From contig CM057823.1 in assembly GCA_030068075.1 (NCBI GenBank), positions 17,518,485-17,582,484 of the forward strand: a stretch of 64,000 nucleotides of DNA. The letters are read 5' to 3'. Numbering within the stretch: the first letter of the stretch is position 1; each line of letters starts with the position of its first letter. A program made the translations under genes and the position numbers. The DNA comes from Paguma larvata (taxonomy: Eukaryota; Chordata; Mammalia; Carnivora; Viverridae). Below the pieces are notes generated by a model that had not been told where the DNA came from, did not search any database, and saw nothing but the letters and a program-made list of their open reading frames with translations. Shown here in pieces: positions 47,285-60,757 of this stretch.

Positions 47285-50200
47285 AAAAAAAAAAGGTATA
47301 AGGAAAGATATAAAGACAGATAATAGAGAAAACTTTTGCAAGAGATTTTTCTAGGAAGAGGGGCAGAAAAGTGAAGCAGTAGCTGGAGTAGAGGACATAA
47401 TGAGGACAAGGAAGGGGTGATTTCCTATGACTGAAAATATTTAATCATGTTCACATTCACATGTTGATGGAAATGATCCATTAGGAAGTAAAAAAAAAAT
47501 GATAATATAACAGAGGGAAAATGTTGTAGAAACAAAGGGCATCACATCCAGTGTTCAAGTGAAAATTTTTGGCCATAATGATGACCCATCGTGATGGGGG
47601 GAGAAACGGAGTATTTTTAGACATAGCTGCTCTTAGGCTGGGCATCTGTACTGGATGGAAAAGAGGTTTTCTTCTGATTGCTTCTAAAGAGAATTATATA
47701 TAAGTTGGAGAGAAGAGAACGCACAAAATATTTGATTCAACAAAGTAGAAGACCAAATTAACTAAGGAAGTAGAATTAAGCTGACAGGTAGTGCTGAGTA
47801 CCTCTGAGCACGAGATTTGTAGACGTATATTTAAAGTAAGCACCATCCAAATGGTTGTGTTTTCTTCAAACACGTTCTGTGTATGCATAGCAGATAGTTA
47901 TGCATTAAATAAAGGTTGGGGTTTTTACTAGCCCAGTAAGATGGAGGGAAAGAGAAATTCAATGTTACTTTTTAAATAATGATGCAGATCTCTATATTTT
48001 ATGTGGAAACGTGCCTTGGATCTATTAAAGTAATTTAAAACTACTAAGGCAACAGTATGTGTATATCTGTGTGTGTATGTATATGTATATACATACATCT
48101 ATATGTGTATATGTATCCTTTGTTTCTATTTATATGTGAGTAGACGTGAGTATGTACATGAGTAGAGAAAAAAGTTAAAGAACATAACACCAAATTATTA
48201 CCTTTTTGTCTCTTTGTTCATATTATTTGGTTCCTATATAATTTTCCAATTGGCTAATAATTATTTTATATTCTCAATACGGATTTCATGTATATAAATG
48301 GTCTAATATCTAAAATTCTATTTTTCCCTCTCACATACTAAACTCACAGCCACACCATCCATTATCATTCTCACATGATCTTAACTTATTTCACATAAGA
48401 AATAAAGCCATTTCCACATTGAAAAATAAAAACACAAAAGAGTAGTATTGTTTTTAATTTATTCATGGTGGTAGAGTTTCTAAGTTTTTCTATGATTATT
48501 CAAATTCTACTAATCATTTTGAGGTCCAGATCAAGGTCAATCTAATCCATCAGCACCTTCCTGACTAATTCTACCTTCACCAATCATGTGGGTCTTTAAC
48601 CTACTTCATTATCATCACCACGGCTATCGCCATCATCAGTCAAAATTAGTATACAAAATTATACACTAAGGCTCTTATCTACTCACTGTATTCTACTCAA
48701 GTAACAATAACAACAATAATGACATAATAATAGTAATTTAAAAGATCACACTGCCATGAGTTGCTTTTTTGCCTATTTTCTATTTTCGGTCTTGATTTCA
48801 AATAAAATTTATACTTCTATATGACAAAGGCTTCATTTTACACTTATTTTAATGGATTATCAACTTTTGTCAAAGTATTCTTTTATTTTACCAAATCTGG
48901 CATGCTAAAGCTGTCTAATACAGCTCATACACTAATCAGAAATCAAAAGTGAATTAGTTTTAAGAAACTGATGAATGTGCATATGTGTTATATAAACAGA
49001 ATTATATATGTGTACATAAAAGTAATACATATAATAACAATAACCACACATACATACACTTAATTATATATGTTAGAACAAATACATGGATCATATTCAA
49101 TAGACATACAAGAATCATGTTTGACTCAAAGTGTAATTATTTTCATTTTATTTATTATCAGCTATACTGGAAACTTAACAATAAATTCCTGAAACTGACG
49201 GTCTAAATATAGCCACTGTGAAAAAATGCAAATCTAGTATGTAAATCATTCATCATTTATTTTCTCTGCAATGCCCTGTATGTTCATATGCACTTAGTTA
49301 ACTTTAAATGACATTTCTCAGGCAATTAAGGCAATTGCATTACACTAGTGTTATTAAAATGAATTTCCTCATGCCATATAAAAGAGTTACCCAACTCCCT
49401 GTTAACTCTCATTACAAGTTTGCATAATTTTTACTGGGTTCACAAAGGTCCTGACAGGATGGCTAATTAGATCTTACCAAACAGTTAAACACAATAGCAA
49501 TTTCTTAAATTGCAGAATTTAGAGTTGGAATGGTTTCGAGAGGTCATCTGGTTTAACCTTCCACACAATGATAAATTGTTTCTTCAACATCCAAACGTTT
49601 CAACATGGATTTTTTTAGATTGAACTTATTTTTCTTTAATTCATAAGAGTGCTTAATTCTTCATTCCTCTCACTGAATATATAAAGCTAGGGGGGAAAAA
49701 AAAACAAAATTAACTCAAGGCATAGGAAAAATAGCTCCTTTAAATTGGTGGCAGTACAATAAAGACGAATTCTTCAAGGGTGCATTTACCCATTGAACAT
49801 AAAATCATGTTTAAAGTGCCTGGTTTATTTATTTCTTAATGTAGGCAAAAATAAGAAATGTATTTTTAAAAAAAATCAAAAGGATTGTGATTGGGTTCCT
49901 CCATTTCCATCACTTCAAGTGATGACTATTTTGGTTTTGGTTTTGTGACAGTCCAAAGACAGAGAGAAAATATTCCCTTAAATCTTCACTGTTTAACCAA
50001 CCACTCACTCTGTACAAGATGGCCATGCTCCTATGAACAGTGTGTCATGAGAAAATACTGAAATGGTGATGATAGCAACTCACTTGCAACTATTAATTCA
50101 TCTTACACCTCAAAATCTATCAACCTATTTGTTGCTTTTATTATCAGAAGCTTTCTCCAATAACTAATGAGAAAAAAATTCTTTAAGAATGTTTAATCCA

Positions 50201-50515
50201 AGGACAAGGATTTTCTGTGTGTTTGTGTGTCTTGACATGCTTTGTTTCTAAGATATATCCTTCATCCTAATTCCATTCACACATTAAGTTTTCTGGCACA
50301 CGTCGCCTGGGAAGAACCCTTACTATTATCCAAGGTCAAGTAATCTAATCATTCCTTAGACACAAGAAGGTATCTTTATAAGTACCGTTGTTTGTCCAGT
50401 TTTGCCTTCTGGAAACCGGAACCTTAATTTTTTTGTCCTTGAGAAGTGTAAACAAATCTGCAAAAAGAATTATTGACTTGAAACTAATGAATAATAAAAT
50501 TCTCTTTTACAAACT
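47285..50515. other. AT-rich gene-free sequence
   Basis: No gene. An alternating TGTATATA-type tract lies at 48057-48118. No family recognised elsewhere. Confidence 0.45.
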
Positions 50516-50519
50516 ATAA

Positions 50520-51335
50520 AGTTAATTTGTAAAATTAAGTTATACCCTCACAATTAACATCACACTCAGTGATGAAAAACCCTAGGATAAGGAGCAGAAC
50601 AGGATGTGACTTCTGTCATTAATATTCGATATACAATTAGAAGTTCTAGCTAAAGAAATTAGGCATGAAAAAGAAATAAAACAATGAAATTGGAGAGGAA
50701 TAAGTAAAATCTTTTCTGTTTGTGGATGACATGATCTTTTACCTAGAAAATTCTAAGACTCCACAAAAATACTATTAGAGATAATAAATTTAGCAATGTT
50801 GCCGATGTGAAATCAACACAAAACCTGATGCATTTCTGTACAGTAGTATGAACAATCCAAAAAACAGTTGAGAAAAGAATTCAATTTATAATAGTATCCC
50901 AAAGAATATAATATTTAGAATAAATTTAATCAAGGGGACAAAACATGTACCCTGCAAACTATAAAAGATTGCTGAAATAGAGAAGACATTCTGTGTTCAT
51001 GTATTGGAAGTTGTAATATTACTAAGATGACAATATTACCCAAGGAAATCTATAGATTAGATGCAATCCCTGTCAAAACCCCAATGGCATTTTTTGCAGA
51101 AATAGAAAAAAATCCTAATTTTCCTATGAAACCTCCCTAAACTTTGAAGAGCCAAACAGTCTAATTTCAAAACTTACTACAAAGCTAAAAAAGATAACAA
51201 AAGTAATCAAACATATGGAGAAACATACAGACCAACAGAAGAGAAAAAATGTCCAGAAGTAGACCTCATATAAATGGCCAAATGATTTTCAACAAGAGTG
51301 TCAAGACCATCCAATGGAGAAAACCTATTTTTTTT
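50520..51335 (+). mobile_element. Old L1 ORF2 fragment (reverse-transcriptase region)
   Basis: GTTTGTGGATGACATGATCT encodes the FVDDMI form of the L1 RT active-site region. Downstream TACCCTGCAAACTATAAAAG, GATGCAATCCCTGTCAAAAC and CCAATGGAGAAAACC follow ORF2. Frame is broken. Confidence 0.85.
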
Positions 51336-51965
51336 CAAAAAATGGATTCCTTCTCTTTTCTAAGGCCGAATAATATTCCATTATATCTATCTATCTATCT
51401 ATCTATGCGTCCATCCATCTAACTACCATCTATCTATCTTACATTTTCTTTATCCATTCATCTGTTAAAGGGCACTTAAGTTGTCTTAGCTACTGTGAAT
51501 AATACTGCAGTGAACACGGAGTGCAGATTATTTCTTCGAGATTCTGATTTCATATCCTTTGGATATGATTGCTGGATCATACGGTAGTTCTACTGCTAAT
51601 TTTTGGAGAAATCTGCATACTCTTTTCCATAATGGTGTATCAAGTTAGATTCCCACCAATAGCACACGAAAGGTTTCCTTGTGTCCACACCGTCTCCAAC
51701 ACTTTGCTTTGACTTTTGGTAATAGCTCTTCTAACTCCTATGAGGTTTTGATTTGCATTTTCCTGATGATTAGTGATGTTGAACATCTTTTCATATATCT
51801 GTTTGCCATTTGTATGTCATCTTTAGAAAAATGACCGTTCAGGCCTTTTGCCCTTTTTCTAATTGGGTTATTTTTCGCTATTGAATTTTTATGAATTTCT
51901 TACATGTTTTGGATTTTAACCTCTTATCAGATATATGGTCTGCAAATATTTTCTCCCTAGAAATT
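51336..51965 (-). mobile_element. L1 ORF2/3' fragment, opposite orientation
   Basis: Plus-strand phrases GGCCGAATAATATTCCATTA, TGATTGCTGGATCATACGGT, GATTTGCATTTTCCTGATGA and CAGATATATGGTCTGCAAAT are the complement of the L1 ORF2 end. It adjoins the plus-strand L1 piece. Confidence 0.82.
51384..51440. repeat. (ATCT)n microsatellite inside L1
   Basis: ATCT units, interrupted by GCGTCCATCC, lie at the point where L1s carry a TAT/ATCT-prone site. Confidence 0.9.
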
Positions 51966-51969
51966 CTTA

Positions 51970-54350
51970 CTTTGGATAAATTTACTATGATTTGAGCCTG
52001 AGATCTAATTATCTGTGAGTATATACCTTCATATGTGGTTTATAGATAATCTTGTTCAAATACTACAGTTACGTACAGGATGACCATATAATTTACTGTT
52101 CAAGAACTAGACATTTTTAAAAATGGAAGAAAGTACTGGTAATAATTATTAGGCAACTGGCATGGACCAGACCTGTCCTGGGAAAACCACGATATCTAGT
52201 TATTATACATGGAAAATGTTCTTTTTCTTAAAAGAGCAGTATCCCTTCGAGTTCAAGTTTTAAGACTCCTAGTATGATTTGTCTTCCTAGAAAAATAGTG
52301 AGGACAAATGAAAATTTCAATGCAGAAATTTGCTTGCTTCTATTACTTATAGTATTACTTAAATGCAAATATTTTCTGACTGGCATAATAGATGCATATG
52401 CTTCTGCAGTACTGTGCTAAGAAAATATTTACAGAGGAGTTCTAAGGGCACAATTTGCAATTAAAATCACAGAGCAAATACATTATTACCTACTAGAAAG
52501 GCTTGCAAATGAGCGGAAATTTACTGTATGTCATTAATGTTTTAGTAAGAGCAAATCTTGCAAGCTAAGCAATATAGAGGCTCTCCAAATGGACTATGAG
52601 GACTTTTTGGTAAAGCATATGTTTGAGGATAACATTGATTTAAAAAAAGTAATAATTCTTTCTGATGAAGAGCTAATGTTTAACATTGTACCTGAGCAGG
52701 GCCATTTGCTAGGTGATTATTCCAGTAAAAAAGAATCTTTAAAAATACATATTTATATATACTTAGTCACCCCGAAATACTATGAGAGTGAGAGTTTATG
52801 AAAAGATTCACAATCACTATGTGTCCAAGCAGGACTCCACAGTTGTGAAATTAGAAATCTGAAGCAGGACAGAACCTGATATTAAAGAGAGATGTTTCTT
52901 CACTACTGCTGAGAACATTCCTTCCATGTGTAGAGAAAGCTTTGAAAGTAGCCACTGGTCTCTCTCTCTGCCTATTCACATATTCAATCTCAGGGGCAGT
53001 ATTCAACTTTGACATGAGGTCCTCCCCAGCATGGAGAGTTCCACCAGATCAGTTATATCTAAGATCAATGGCCTCTGGGATTCACTGTTTGGAAGTCTCT
53101 TAGATTCTACACCAAGTTAAAGGCCCCAAGTATCCTCAACCAGCAATTGCCTGAATGTTCTGATGTCCTTCCTTCTACTCCTTTGTTTCACTTTTCAAGT
53201 GGCTCAGAACAAGTGTGATAAAGAGGTATACTATCTATTAAACCTCACAGAGACCACCACACTCATCTTGCAGCTGAGACATGTGATGGTTGGCAAGTGA
53301 GAAGAGGGTCATGAATAGAGAGGAACTGGTCATGTCTAGGATTTCCTTTCTTCCCAAGTGTATATATGTTCTCTCTTCTTTTAGTCAAGATCATTTCCAC
53401 ATCTGTCAATATCTAAGGCATTGGAGTTTAAGAGATAAGGAGATCTCATGATAAGGAGAAAGGTAATTGAAAGAAGGGAAAGAGGAAAAAAGGGGAAAAA
53501 GGGAATTAAGCTCCTACAGTGGCAAGTTCCTTCATGTATAAAATCTCAAATTCTCACAGTAACGTTAGCAACTAGTTATAACTGTCCCAAGTTCGTAGAT
53601 AAAGAATGTTCCTTTTAATAAATCACTCAGAAACGTGAGGCTTAAAAGAGTGGTAATGCATTAGTTGCCTAATTCTGTGTTGTTTGGGCTCATCCCAGTG
53701 GTTCTTCTGTTCCATTTGGTGATGGCTGGGTTCTCTCATATGGATGCACCCCAGATGACTTCATTCATGTATCTTGTGTCTCAAGAATGGCTGGGAACAG
53801 TGGAAGAAGGAAGGTCTTCTGCTCCAGCAGGGTAATTGAAATTTTTACATGGTGACTCAGGGCTCCAAGACAGGGAAAGCAGACACTGCCTCAACTCCTA
53901 AGACCTTGTTCCAGAACTGACTCAGAATTCATTCAGCCATATTCTCTTAATCTAGCAAGTCACAAAGCGGGTTCAGATTTAAATGGAGGAGAAACACACT
54001 GTCTTTTGATAGGATGAGTGGCATGTTTCTAAAGAGATAGATTAACATATCCAAGCCCCCAAGTGAAACAATTCCATATTTAAGGTGTATGATGATATAT
54101 TCTTTACATATGGATTCCTTTGAAGGGAAGGTTCAGAAGCTAAACATAATTGGAAATCAGCCCCCTATGCTGAATTTGCTTCTTTAGAGAGATGGAGTCA
54201 GTAACTGTGTTCTCAAGTAATTTACAGTGCCTCAAATACGAGACAGCTGAATTTTGGTTACAAAAGAAAGAACTGGAAGATTCCTCCCTCAATCATAAGA
54301 ACTTTTATTGCCATCACTAGAGGTATAAATACAAAATTTCCTGCAATGTT
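51970..54350. other. Mostly unrecognised sequence
   Basis: A MIR-like piece lies around 53500-53620. 53660-54060 (GGTGATGGCTGGGTTCTCTC, CTAGCAAGTCACAAAGCGGG) is an old dispersed repeat whose name I am not sure of. A 70-codon frame at 52589 has no splice support. Confidence 0.4.
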
Positions 54351-54361
54351 TTGCCATAAGA

Positions 54362-54559
54362 GGTTTTTCTTAAATATTCATTTTTGAGAGTGAGACAGAA
54401 ATAGAACATGAGTTGGGGGAGAAATAGAGGGAGACAGAATTGGAAGCAGACTCCAGCCCCTGAGCTGTCAACACAGAGCACAAACACAGGGCTCGAACTC
54501 ATGAACAACGAGATCATGACCTGAGCCGAAGTCAGACACTTAACTGACACAGGTACCCC
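54362..54559 (-). repeat. CAN-SINE
   Basis: TTAAATATTCATTTTTGAGA start and GACACAGGTACCCC end. GCCATAAGAGGTTTTT and GCCATAGAAGGTTTT flank it at a small distance on the 3' side. Confidence 0.85.
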
Positions 54560-54599
54560 TTAGCCCCATAGGTACTCCTGCCATAGAAGGTTTTAAAAA

Positions 54600-56390
54600 G
54601 CTTTTCTCATAACTTTTCCAGCAAATTTTGCTACCTCAAAACTTTACTTTTGAAACCACAGTATAAAATAATATCTTATAAAATTAAGCCATTTCCTAAA
54701 TCAGCTTCATTTGGCACTTTGTATGCTTCCCAGTTATTTTTATCTTCTGTCAGTTGGTGGGTATTTAAAAAATTAGTTTTTGAAAATTACATGGTCTATA
54801 AATAAAAGAAAATAATTTGGCTTAAAAAAATAATGGTTTGTTGCATTTTAAAATCAGTTAGATAATTGCTTAAATCAATTTGCACCTTATGTAATCCCTG
54901 CTATTGTTCTATTTTTCATATGGAAATACTCAATAGATGACTGTAATTACCTCAATATAATTTTTATGGGAAAAATGAGTATATGTTTCTTGATAGATTA
55001 GATGTTCTTGTTAATAACCCAGGTTAAATGAATATGGACAATATGATTAAGTTCCTCTAACCCAGTTTAAATGAATATGGATAAGAAGTCTTAGAGACAG
55101 ATTCCTATTTTCTTTGTGTTCTTTACCCACGAGAATAAAAATAACCAAAATAAGGTCAAAATTTTTATAAAATTTATAGAATATGCATCATTCTAGACCT
55201 TATATAAAAAGAAACGTTTTTGAAATTTTGAGCAGATCACATTTATATTTGGAGAAGCGATTTTTTTTTTTTTTGCTGGATAATAGGATGTTAGATATCG
55301 TAGGTAATTGGACATTAAAACAGCAAAACCGGAAAGAACTAAATCATCTGTTTATCTTTAATTTTAATGTGGGGTAGCTAATACCCAGTGACTTGGTTTC
55401 TGCTTTGTTATATATCTAAGTTAAAGTAATCTAAGAGAAAATCTCAAGCCATCTTTTCCTCACTCCTTGCTACTACATACGTTAGTTTTCCTCCTCGCAC
55501 GTCTCTTGTCACTTAATAAATTTTCACTTGCCTCATAGTAGAAAGGAAGTTGAAACACAACAGAAGATAATTTGGGTGTGTAGGGAGGCATACTTATCAT
55601 ACGAATCAAGCTTTAATAACTGACTTAACATATCTAAGCCTAAGCTTAAGTGGGGTACTATGTCATTTAACTAAATGCTGTCATGTTTCAGAATTTTTCT
55701 CTGTTCTCTAAGAAATGATAGAACACCATAATTTTACCCCGAAGCCTGTCAGTGCATCCAAATTCTGATTTGAAGACTTTAAAATAACAAATGAATTGGA
55801 TTGTGAGTAGGTTTGAAATAATGTTCTTTTATTTGATTGCATTGGAGTGCGCCTAGCAACCTACATGGAGGACATCAGCAAAGTAATTTCTGCTCAGACT
55901 GTCTTACGTTTGTTCTTTTCTTGTACTTTTTGTATTAGTCTCATCAGCTTAGAAGATGTTAGATATGCCTACTTATTACTGAAGTACACACAGCCAGATT
56001 GTAGTCAACAAGGCCTACATAACTCTATCGACATAAATTTTGTATTAACCTACCCAAAGCCTTAAGAAAATTCTCTTTTCTTCTATAATTGTATGCCCTA
56101 TTAAATCAGGATATGGAAATAAATAAATACCTAACAGTTTGAAGTTAAATATAATTTGCACTAAGGTTAAGAGAAAAAAAATATCCTATTAATAATATAT
56201 CACTCATATGATGCAACGGAGCATAGGAAAAATATAAGATTTACTTAATTGTCATATTATCTAATGTCTTCCTGATTACTCTTTTACTTCATAATAAAAA
56301 GGAAAATGTTGCTCTTCATGGATGGTATTTCCAAGACAATCAAACAGCCTCCAACCCCTTGTGCTCTGGAACTCTTTAAAATACTATTTT
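54600..56390. other. AT-rich gene-free sequence
   Basis: A GTTTAAATGAATATGGA-like direct repeat occurs at about 55021 and 55063. Nothing else is recognised. Confidence 0.45.
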
Positions 56391-56395
56391 GGTGC

Positions 56396-56629
56396 TGGAG
56401 GTGCCTGTTTGGCTCAGTCAGTTATGTGTCTGACTTTGGTTCAGGTCATAAACTCATGATCTCAGGGTTCGTGAGTTTGAGCCCCACAGGAGGCTCTGTG
56501 CTGATAGCTCGGAGGCTGGAGCCTGCTTCAGATTCTTTTGTCTCTCTCTCTCTCTCTCTCTCTCTGCCCCTCCCCCACTTGCTGTCTGTCTGTCTCTCTC
56601 TCTCAAAAATAAATAAACATTAAAAAAAG
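56396..56629 (+). repeat. CAN-SINE with (TC)n
   Basis: GGTGCCTGTTTGGCTCAGTC to AAAAATAAATAAACATTAAA, with a TC run at about 56540-56564. Flanks AAAATACTATTTTGG and CAAATACTGTTTGGG form a diverged duplication. Confidence 0.9.
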
Positions 56630-57149
56630 TTTCAAATACTGTTTGGGTGGCACTCTCAGCATGTATCATCAAATTAGTTTTTATTTCATTTATTTAATCA
56701 ACAACTACCTATTATGTGACTAATAGGTAAAAAGGAGCATTAAGATACAACCGTTGCCCTTGATAAATTTACTATTCATCTCACAGAAGGAAAAAATAAA
56801 TCGTGGCTCCATTAGCAACAAAACAACAAGCTGTAGTTCTTTCTGCTTCCTGCACGGATGGCATAATTTATATCAATGGGGAAAAAATGAAGCTCTGTAT
56901 TTCCTCCTTCCACTTAGATGAACATGGGTATGATAGAGAAAAATCTCAATTATCAGAGCCTTAGTACTGCTATGGAGTAAAGTCTGAAATGATCGGCTTC
57001 TTTTCTTCTTTTTTGAAGTAGAGCACGTTAATTAATTTTTGGCAATGTAAAATGAAATCCTTAGCCAAGTATGTGATAGAGGTGGAAATTACTTCATAGG
57101 AAAATGAAAAGGTAGGAGTTTCGTTTCAAGCTTTGGCAGATGATATGGT

Positions 57150-57900
57150 TCAGACCAATCTTCCTATTGAGAGAAACTTAAAAACCAGGACAAATGATCT
57201 AATATATTTTGAACACATCGGGCATGCGAAAAAAGATATCCCAGAAAGGTTAATCCACATTTGGGGCTGCTTTTCCTCCTAGTGTTTCTCCTGAATCGGA
57301 AGCAGATGCTAAGAGACTGAGAAAGTGATCATAGATTTCAAAAGTCTTGTGCAACTACCTGAAGAAAAAATAGATTTCGAAGCCAATAATAAGGAATGAT
57401 TTTTATAAACATAAGGTTAAACATTTAAGAAAGACTGATTTCAAAGTTCAACAAACAAAAAGTAGAAGCCAATCATGAATCACTTCAAGTATCGATTGAA
57501 TTAAGATTTTCTGATACTACAACTGTCCCTCAGGTAATAGCCAGCCAGAAGTAAGATCGTTCCTCTCTGTAGAGAGATAACATCATTCCAAGACTTGAAT
57601 TATCTCTGATTTTTTCTTACACCATGTCTAGCACTCAATCAAAAATATCAGGCATATGAAAGGATAAGGCCATAGTAAAAACCAATGTGATATATAAACA
57701 TACCAACAGGGGATCGAGGAAAAAGGAGATTACAGAGACTTTGAAGCCATTTTGCTTAATATGTTCAAGGAGCTAAAATATAGGATTAAAACTTTTGCCA
57801 AGGGTACTGAAAGCTATAAACCTATAAAAAGGAGCCAAGTGTAAACTCTAAGCTGAAAAATGTAAAAACTGAAATAGAAAACTCATGGGTGGTCTCTAAG
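57150..57900 (+). mobile_element. HAL1/old L1 ORF1-like fragment
   Basis: AACACATCGGGCATGCGAAA, GGAGATTACAGAGACTTTGA and TATGTTCAAGGAGCTAAAAT resemble the 5' part of an old L1/HAL1 ORF1. Highly diverged. Confidence 0.5.
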
Positions 57901-60333
57901 GAATGTAGGCTTCAAATCCCAAATTGAGCACCCCTGCTCTTAAGATATGCACATGAGAGAGGAGCCCCCAACACATCTGTTTTTAAAAGTCAACAGGAGC
58001 TCATGTCCCATAAGACCGTAGCAGTCAGAGAAACACCTTAAAGGGCTTGCACACTCAGACTCACCCACCACGGGGCCCAGCTCAGAAATAGCCAATCACA
58101 CCCGACTTCAAGTGAATAAGGCTCACCTGCTTATATTGAACCCTTAGCCTGAAGGGAATGCATCTAATTTAACACACATCTGGGGGCCTGCTGGAGTCCT
58201 CTCTCCAGGGATGGAGACTGGCAGGTGTCACCACTCACTGTGTCTTTGCCATGCTCTAGAGCACCAGTAGTTCCCAGAAGGGACCTTTACGTGCCCCTGA
58301 TGTCCTGGTTTTTGTGGATCCCACCCAGGGGAATATGTGTTATTCACCTGGCTCTGGATGCTGAGGGTGCTTACATTCCTAATCACATTAGAAGGTAATA
58401 ATCAATGTCACCCAGAAAATAGCTCATACCCTCTCTGGCACCCCAATTATTGTGACTGCTGCCAGGTGACAACTTTACCTTGTCTGGTTCTGGTAGCCAG
58501 TGGGACTTATACTCATGGGTCCCACAAGATTGTAAGCATTGGAGAAAGGGTTCTTAAACAGCTACCACCTTCAGGGCAGAGCAAGACACAACAGACCCAG
58601 GAACTCAATCTTTCTATTAAAGGAAGCTGGTTAGCTAATCATCATGACTATGGTCTGAGGGACAGGCTTCTAATTAAACATACCTCTAGGGGCTTACTGT
58701 AATCCTTTTCAGAGACTTCGAAAGTTAAGTGATGTCTTTATACTCCCCCTCTGCTGCACTCCAGAACACGAGTGTCTCTTGGAGAGGAGCTTTACACATG
58801 GCTGGTGCCCAGTTCTTGTGGCCGATGTCCAGGGAATAACTCTGGATCACCTGGCTCTGGTGGCTGGAGAGGCTTGTGTTTGATTGTCCTGGAGCTTTAG
58901 ATTGAAGGGCAGTCTTAGGGGGTTGGCATACATTTAGTGGTCTACAAAACTGCTCTCAAGGAATGTAGGCTATGGATGCCATCTTGGTTCTCTTCCTCTG
59001 TCTTGCTGTAGCTGGCCAATGTCTCCCAGAAGAAAATTTATGCACTCATCTGGAGCCCTGATTTTTGCAATTGCTGCCCAGGGAACACATCCCTACCACC
59101 TAGCACTGGTGGCCAGTGAGGCTTAAGCTTGTAGTCCTTCCAAATTGTATATATTTGCATATTTTTAAAGCTGCTGCCTGAGGGTAATGCTACCTGTTAG
59201 TCTGAATCTAGGTCCTGAAACCCTCCCCTCTGGAATACTGACAGTTCCTGGCATGTTCTCAAACACTGGGAGCTATTAAACATATAACACCCTGCTTGTA
59301 CAGAGGTTTAAGAGACAACAAAGTCCTGAGGCAGAGTTGAGTGAAAAGTTTCATCTTCTATACAAAGCTACTACTTCAAGATTGGGAGAAGTGGTTCTTT
59401 CAACTACAGAAACCAACTCAGAGGGTCAAGCAAAATTAGGAAAGCAATGAATATGTACCAAATTAAAAAAATAAAAGTGGTAAAACCTCAGAAAAAATCT
59501 TAATGAAATGGAGATAAGTAATTTATCAGACTAAGAGTTCAATGTCATGGTCATAAAGATGCTCTAACTGTGGAGGAAAATTGATGAAAGCAGTGAGAAC
59601 TTCCGCAAAGAGATGGAAAAACATAAGAAAGTGCCAAGAAGAAGTCACAGAACTGGAGAGTGCAATAACTGAAGTAAAAAATATGCTAGAGGGTTCATCA
59701 CAGACTAAGTAAGGCAGAAAATAAAGGATCAGTTAACCTAAAGTCAAGGCAGTGGAATCTACCCAATTGGAGTAATAAAAAGGAAAAAGAATGAAAATAG
59801 TTTAAAATACATATGGGACAGCATCAAATGGACTAATGGTCATATTATTGGGGTCCTAGCAGGAAAAGAAAGAAAGGAGCAGAAATCTAACCTAAAGAAA
59901 TAATGGCTGAAAACTTTCCTAATGTGGGGAAGGAAAAAGACATACAAATCCAGGAAGCTCAGAAAGTTCCAAATAATTTGAACCAGAGAAACCCACATCA
60001 TAATCAATGTGTCAAAAGTTAAAGACAAAGAGAGAATATTAAAAGCAACAACATAACAATCTGTTACATATAAGGAAACCCCATGAGAGTAACAGCAGGT
60101 TTTTCAAAAACTATACTGGCTAAAAAGGAGTGGCACAATATATTCAAAATGCAGAAAGCAAAACAAAATAAAACAAACAAACAAACAAAAAGCCCTTCTA
60201 AACAAGAATTTTGTACCCGGCAAATATTTCACTGAGGTTGAAGGAGAGACAGTTTCCAGACAAGGAAAAGCTAAAAGACTTCATCACCACTAAACCAGCC
60301 TTACAAAAAATGTTACAGGGACTTTTTTAAACT

Positions 60334-60335
<2 letters not shown>

Positions 60336-60369
<34 letters not shown>
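60336..60369. repeat. (A)34 homopolymer inside the old L1
   Basis: Thirty-four consecutive A. It follows ACTTTTTTAAACTGC in the ORF1-ORF2 spacer rather than ending a retrocopy. Confidence 0.9.
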
Positions 60370-60371
<2 letters not shown>

Positions 60372-60710
60372 TACCAAGTAGTCACACATACACACACATG
60401 GAATAAATCACTGGAAAATATATATAGTAAAATAGTGGATTAATTATTATAAAGCTAGTATGAAAGTTACAAGATAAAAGTAAGAAAAATTATTATTACA
60501 ATAATTAAGTAAGGGATACAGAGGATAAAAAGAAGGAAAATGTGACATTAAAAACATAAAATGAAGGGGAGTGGAAATGTGGAGATATAGAATAAGATCA
60601 GATTTCATTTGAAATCCATTTGAAACAGACTGTTATTAATATAAATTGTTATATGTGAGCCTCACGATAACCACAAAGAAAAGCCTATAGTAAATACATA
60701 CATACATGCA

Positions 60711-60757
60711 TACACACACACACACACAAACACACACGCATACACACACACTCACTC
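60711..60757. repeat. Interrupted (CA)n tract
   Basis: CA repeats with AAAC, GCAT and CTCACT interruptions, in the same spacer. Confidence 0.88.

Noticed and set aside
58337..58702. 121-codon plus-strand frame
   Set aside because: It lies in the 5' region of the old L1, with no start context or conserved domain.
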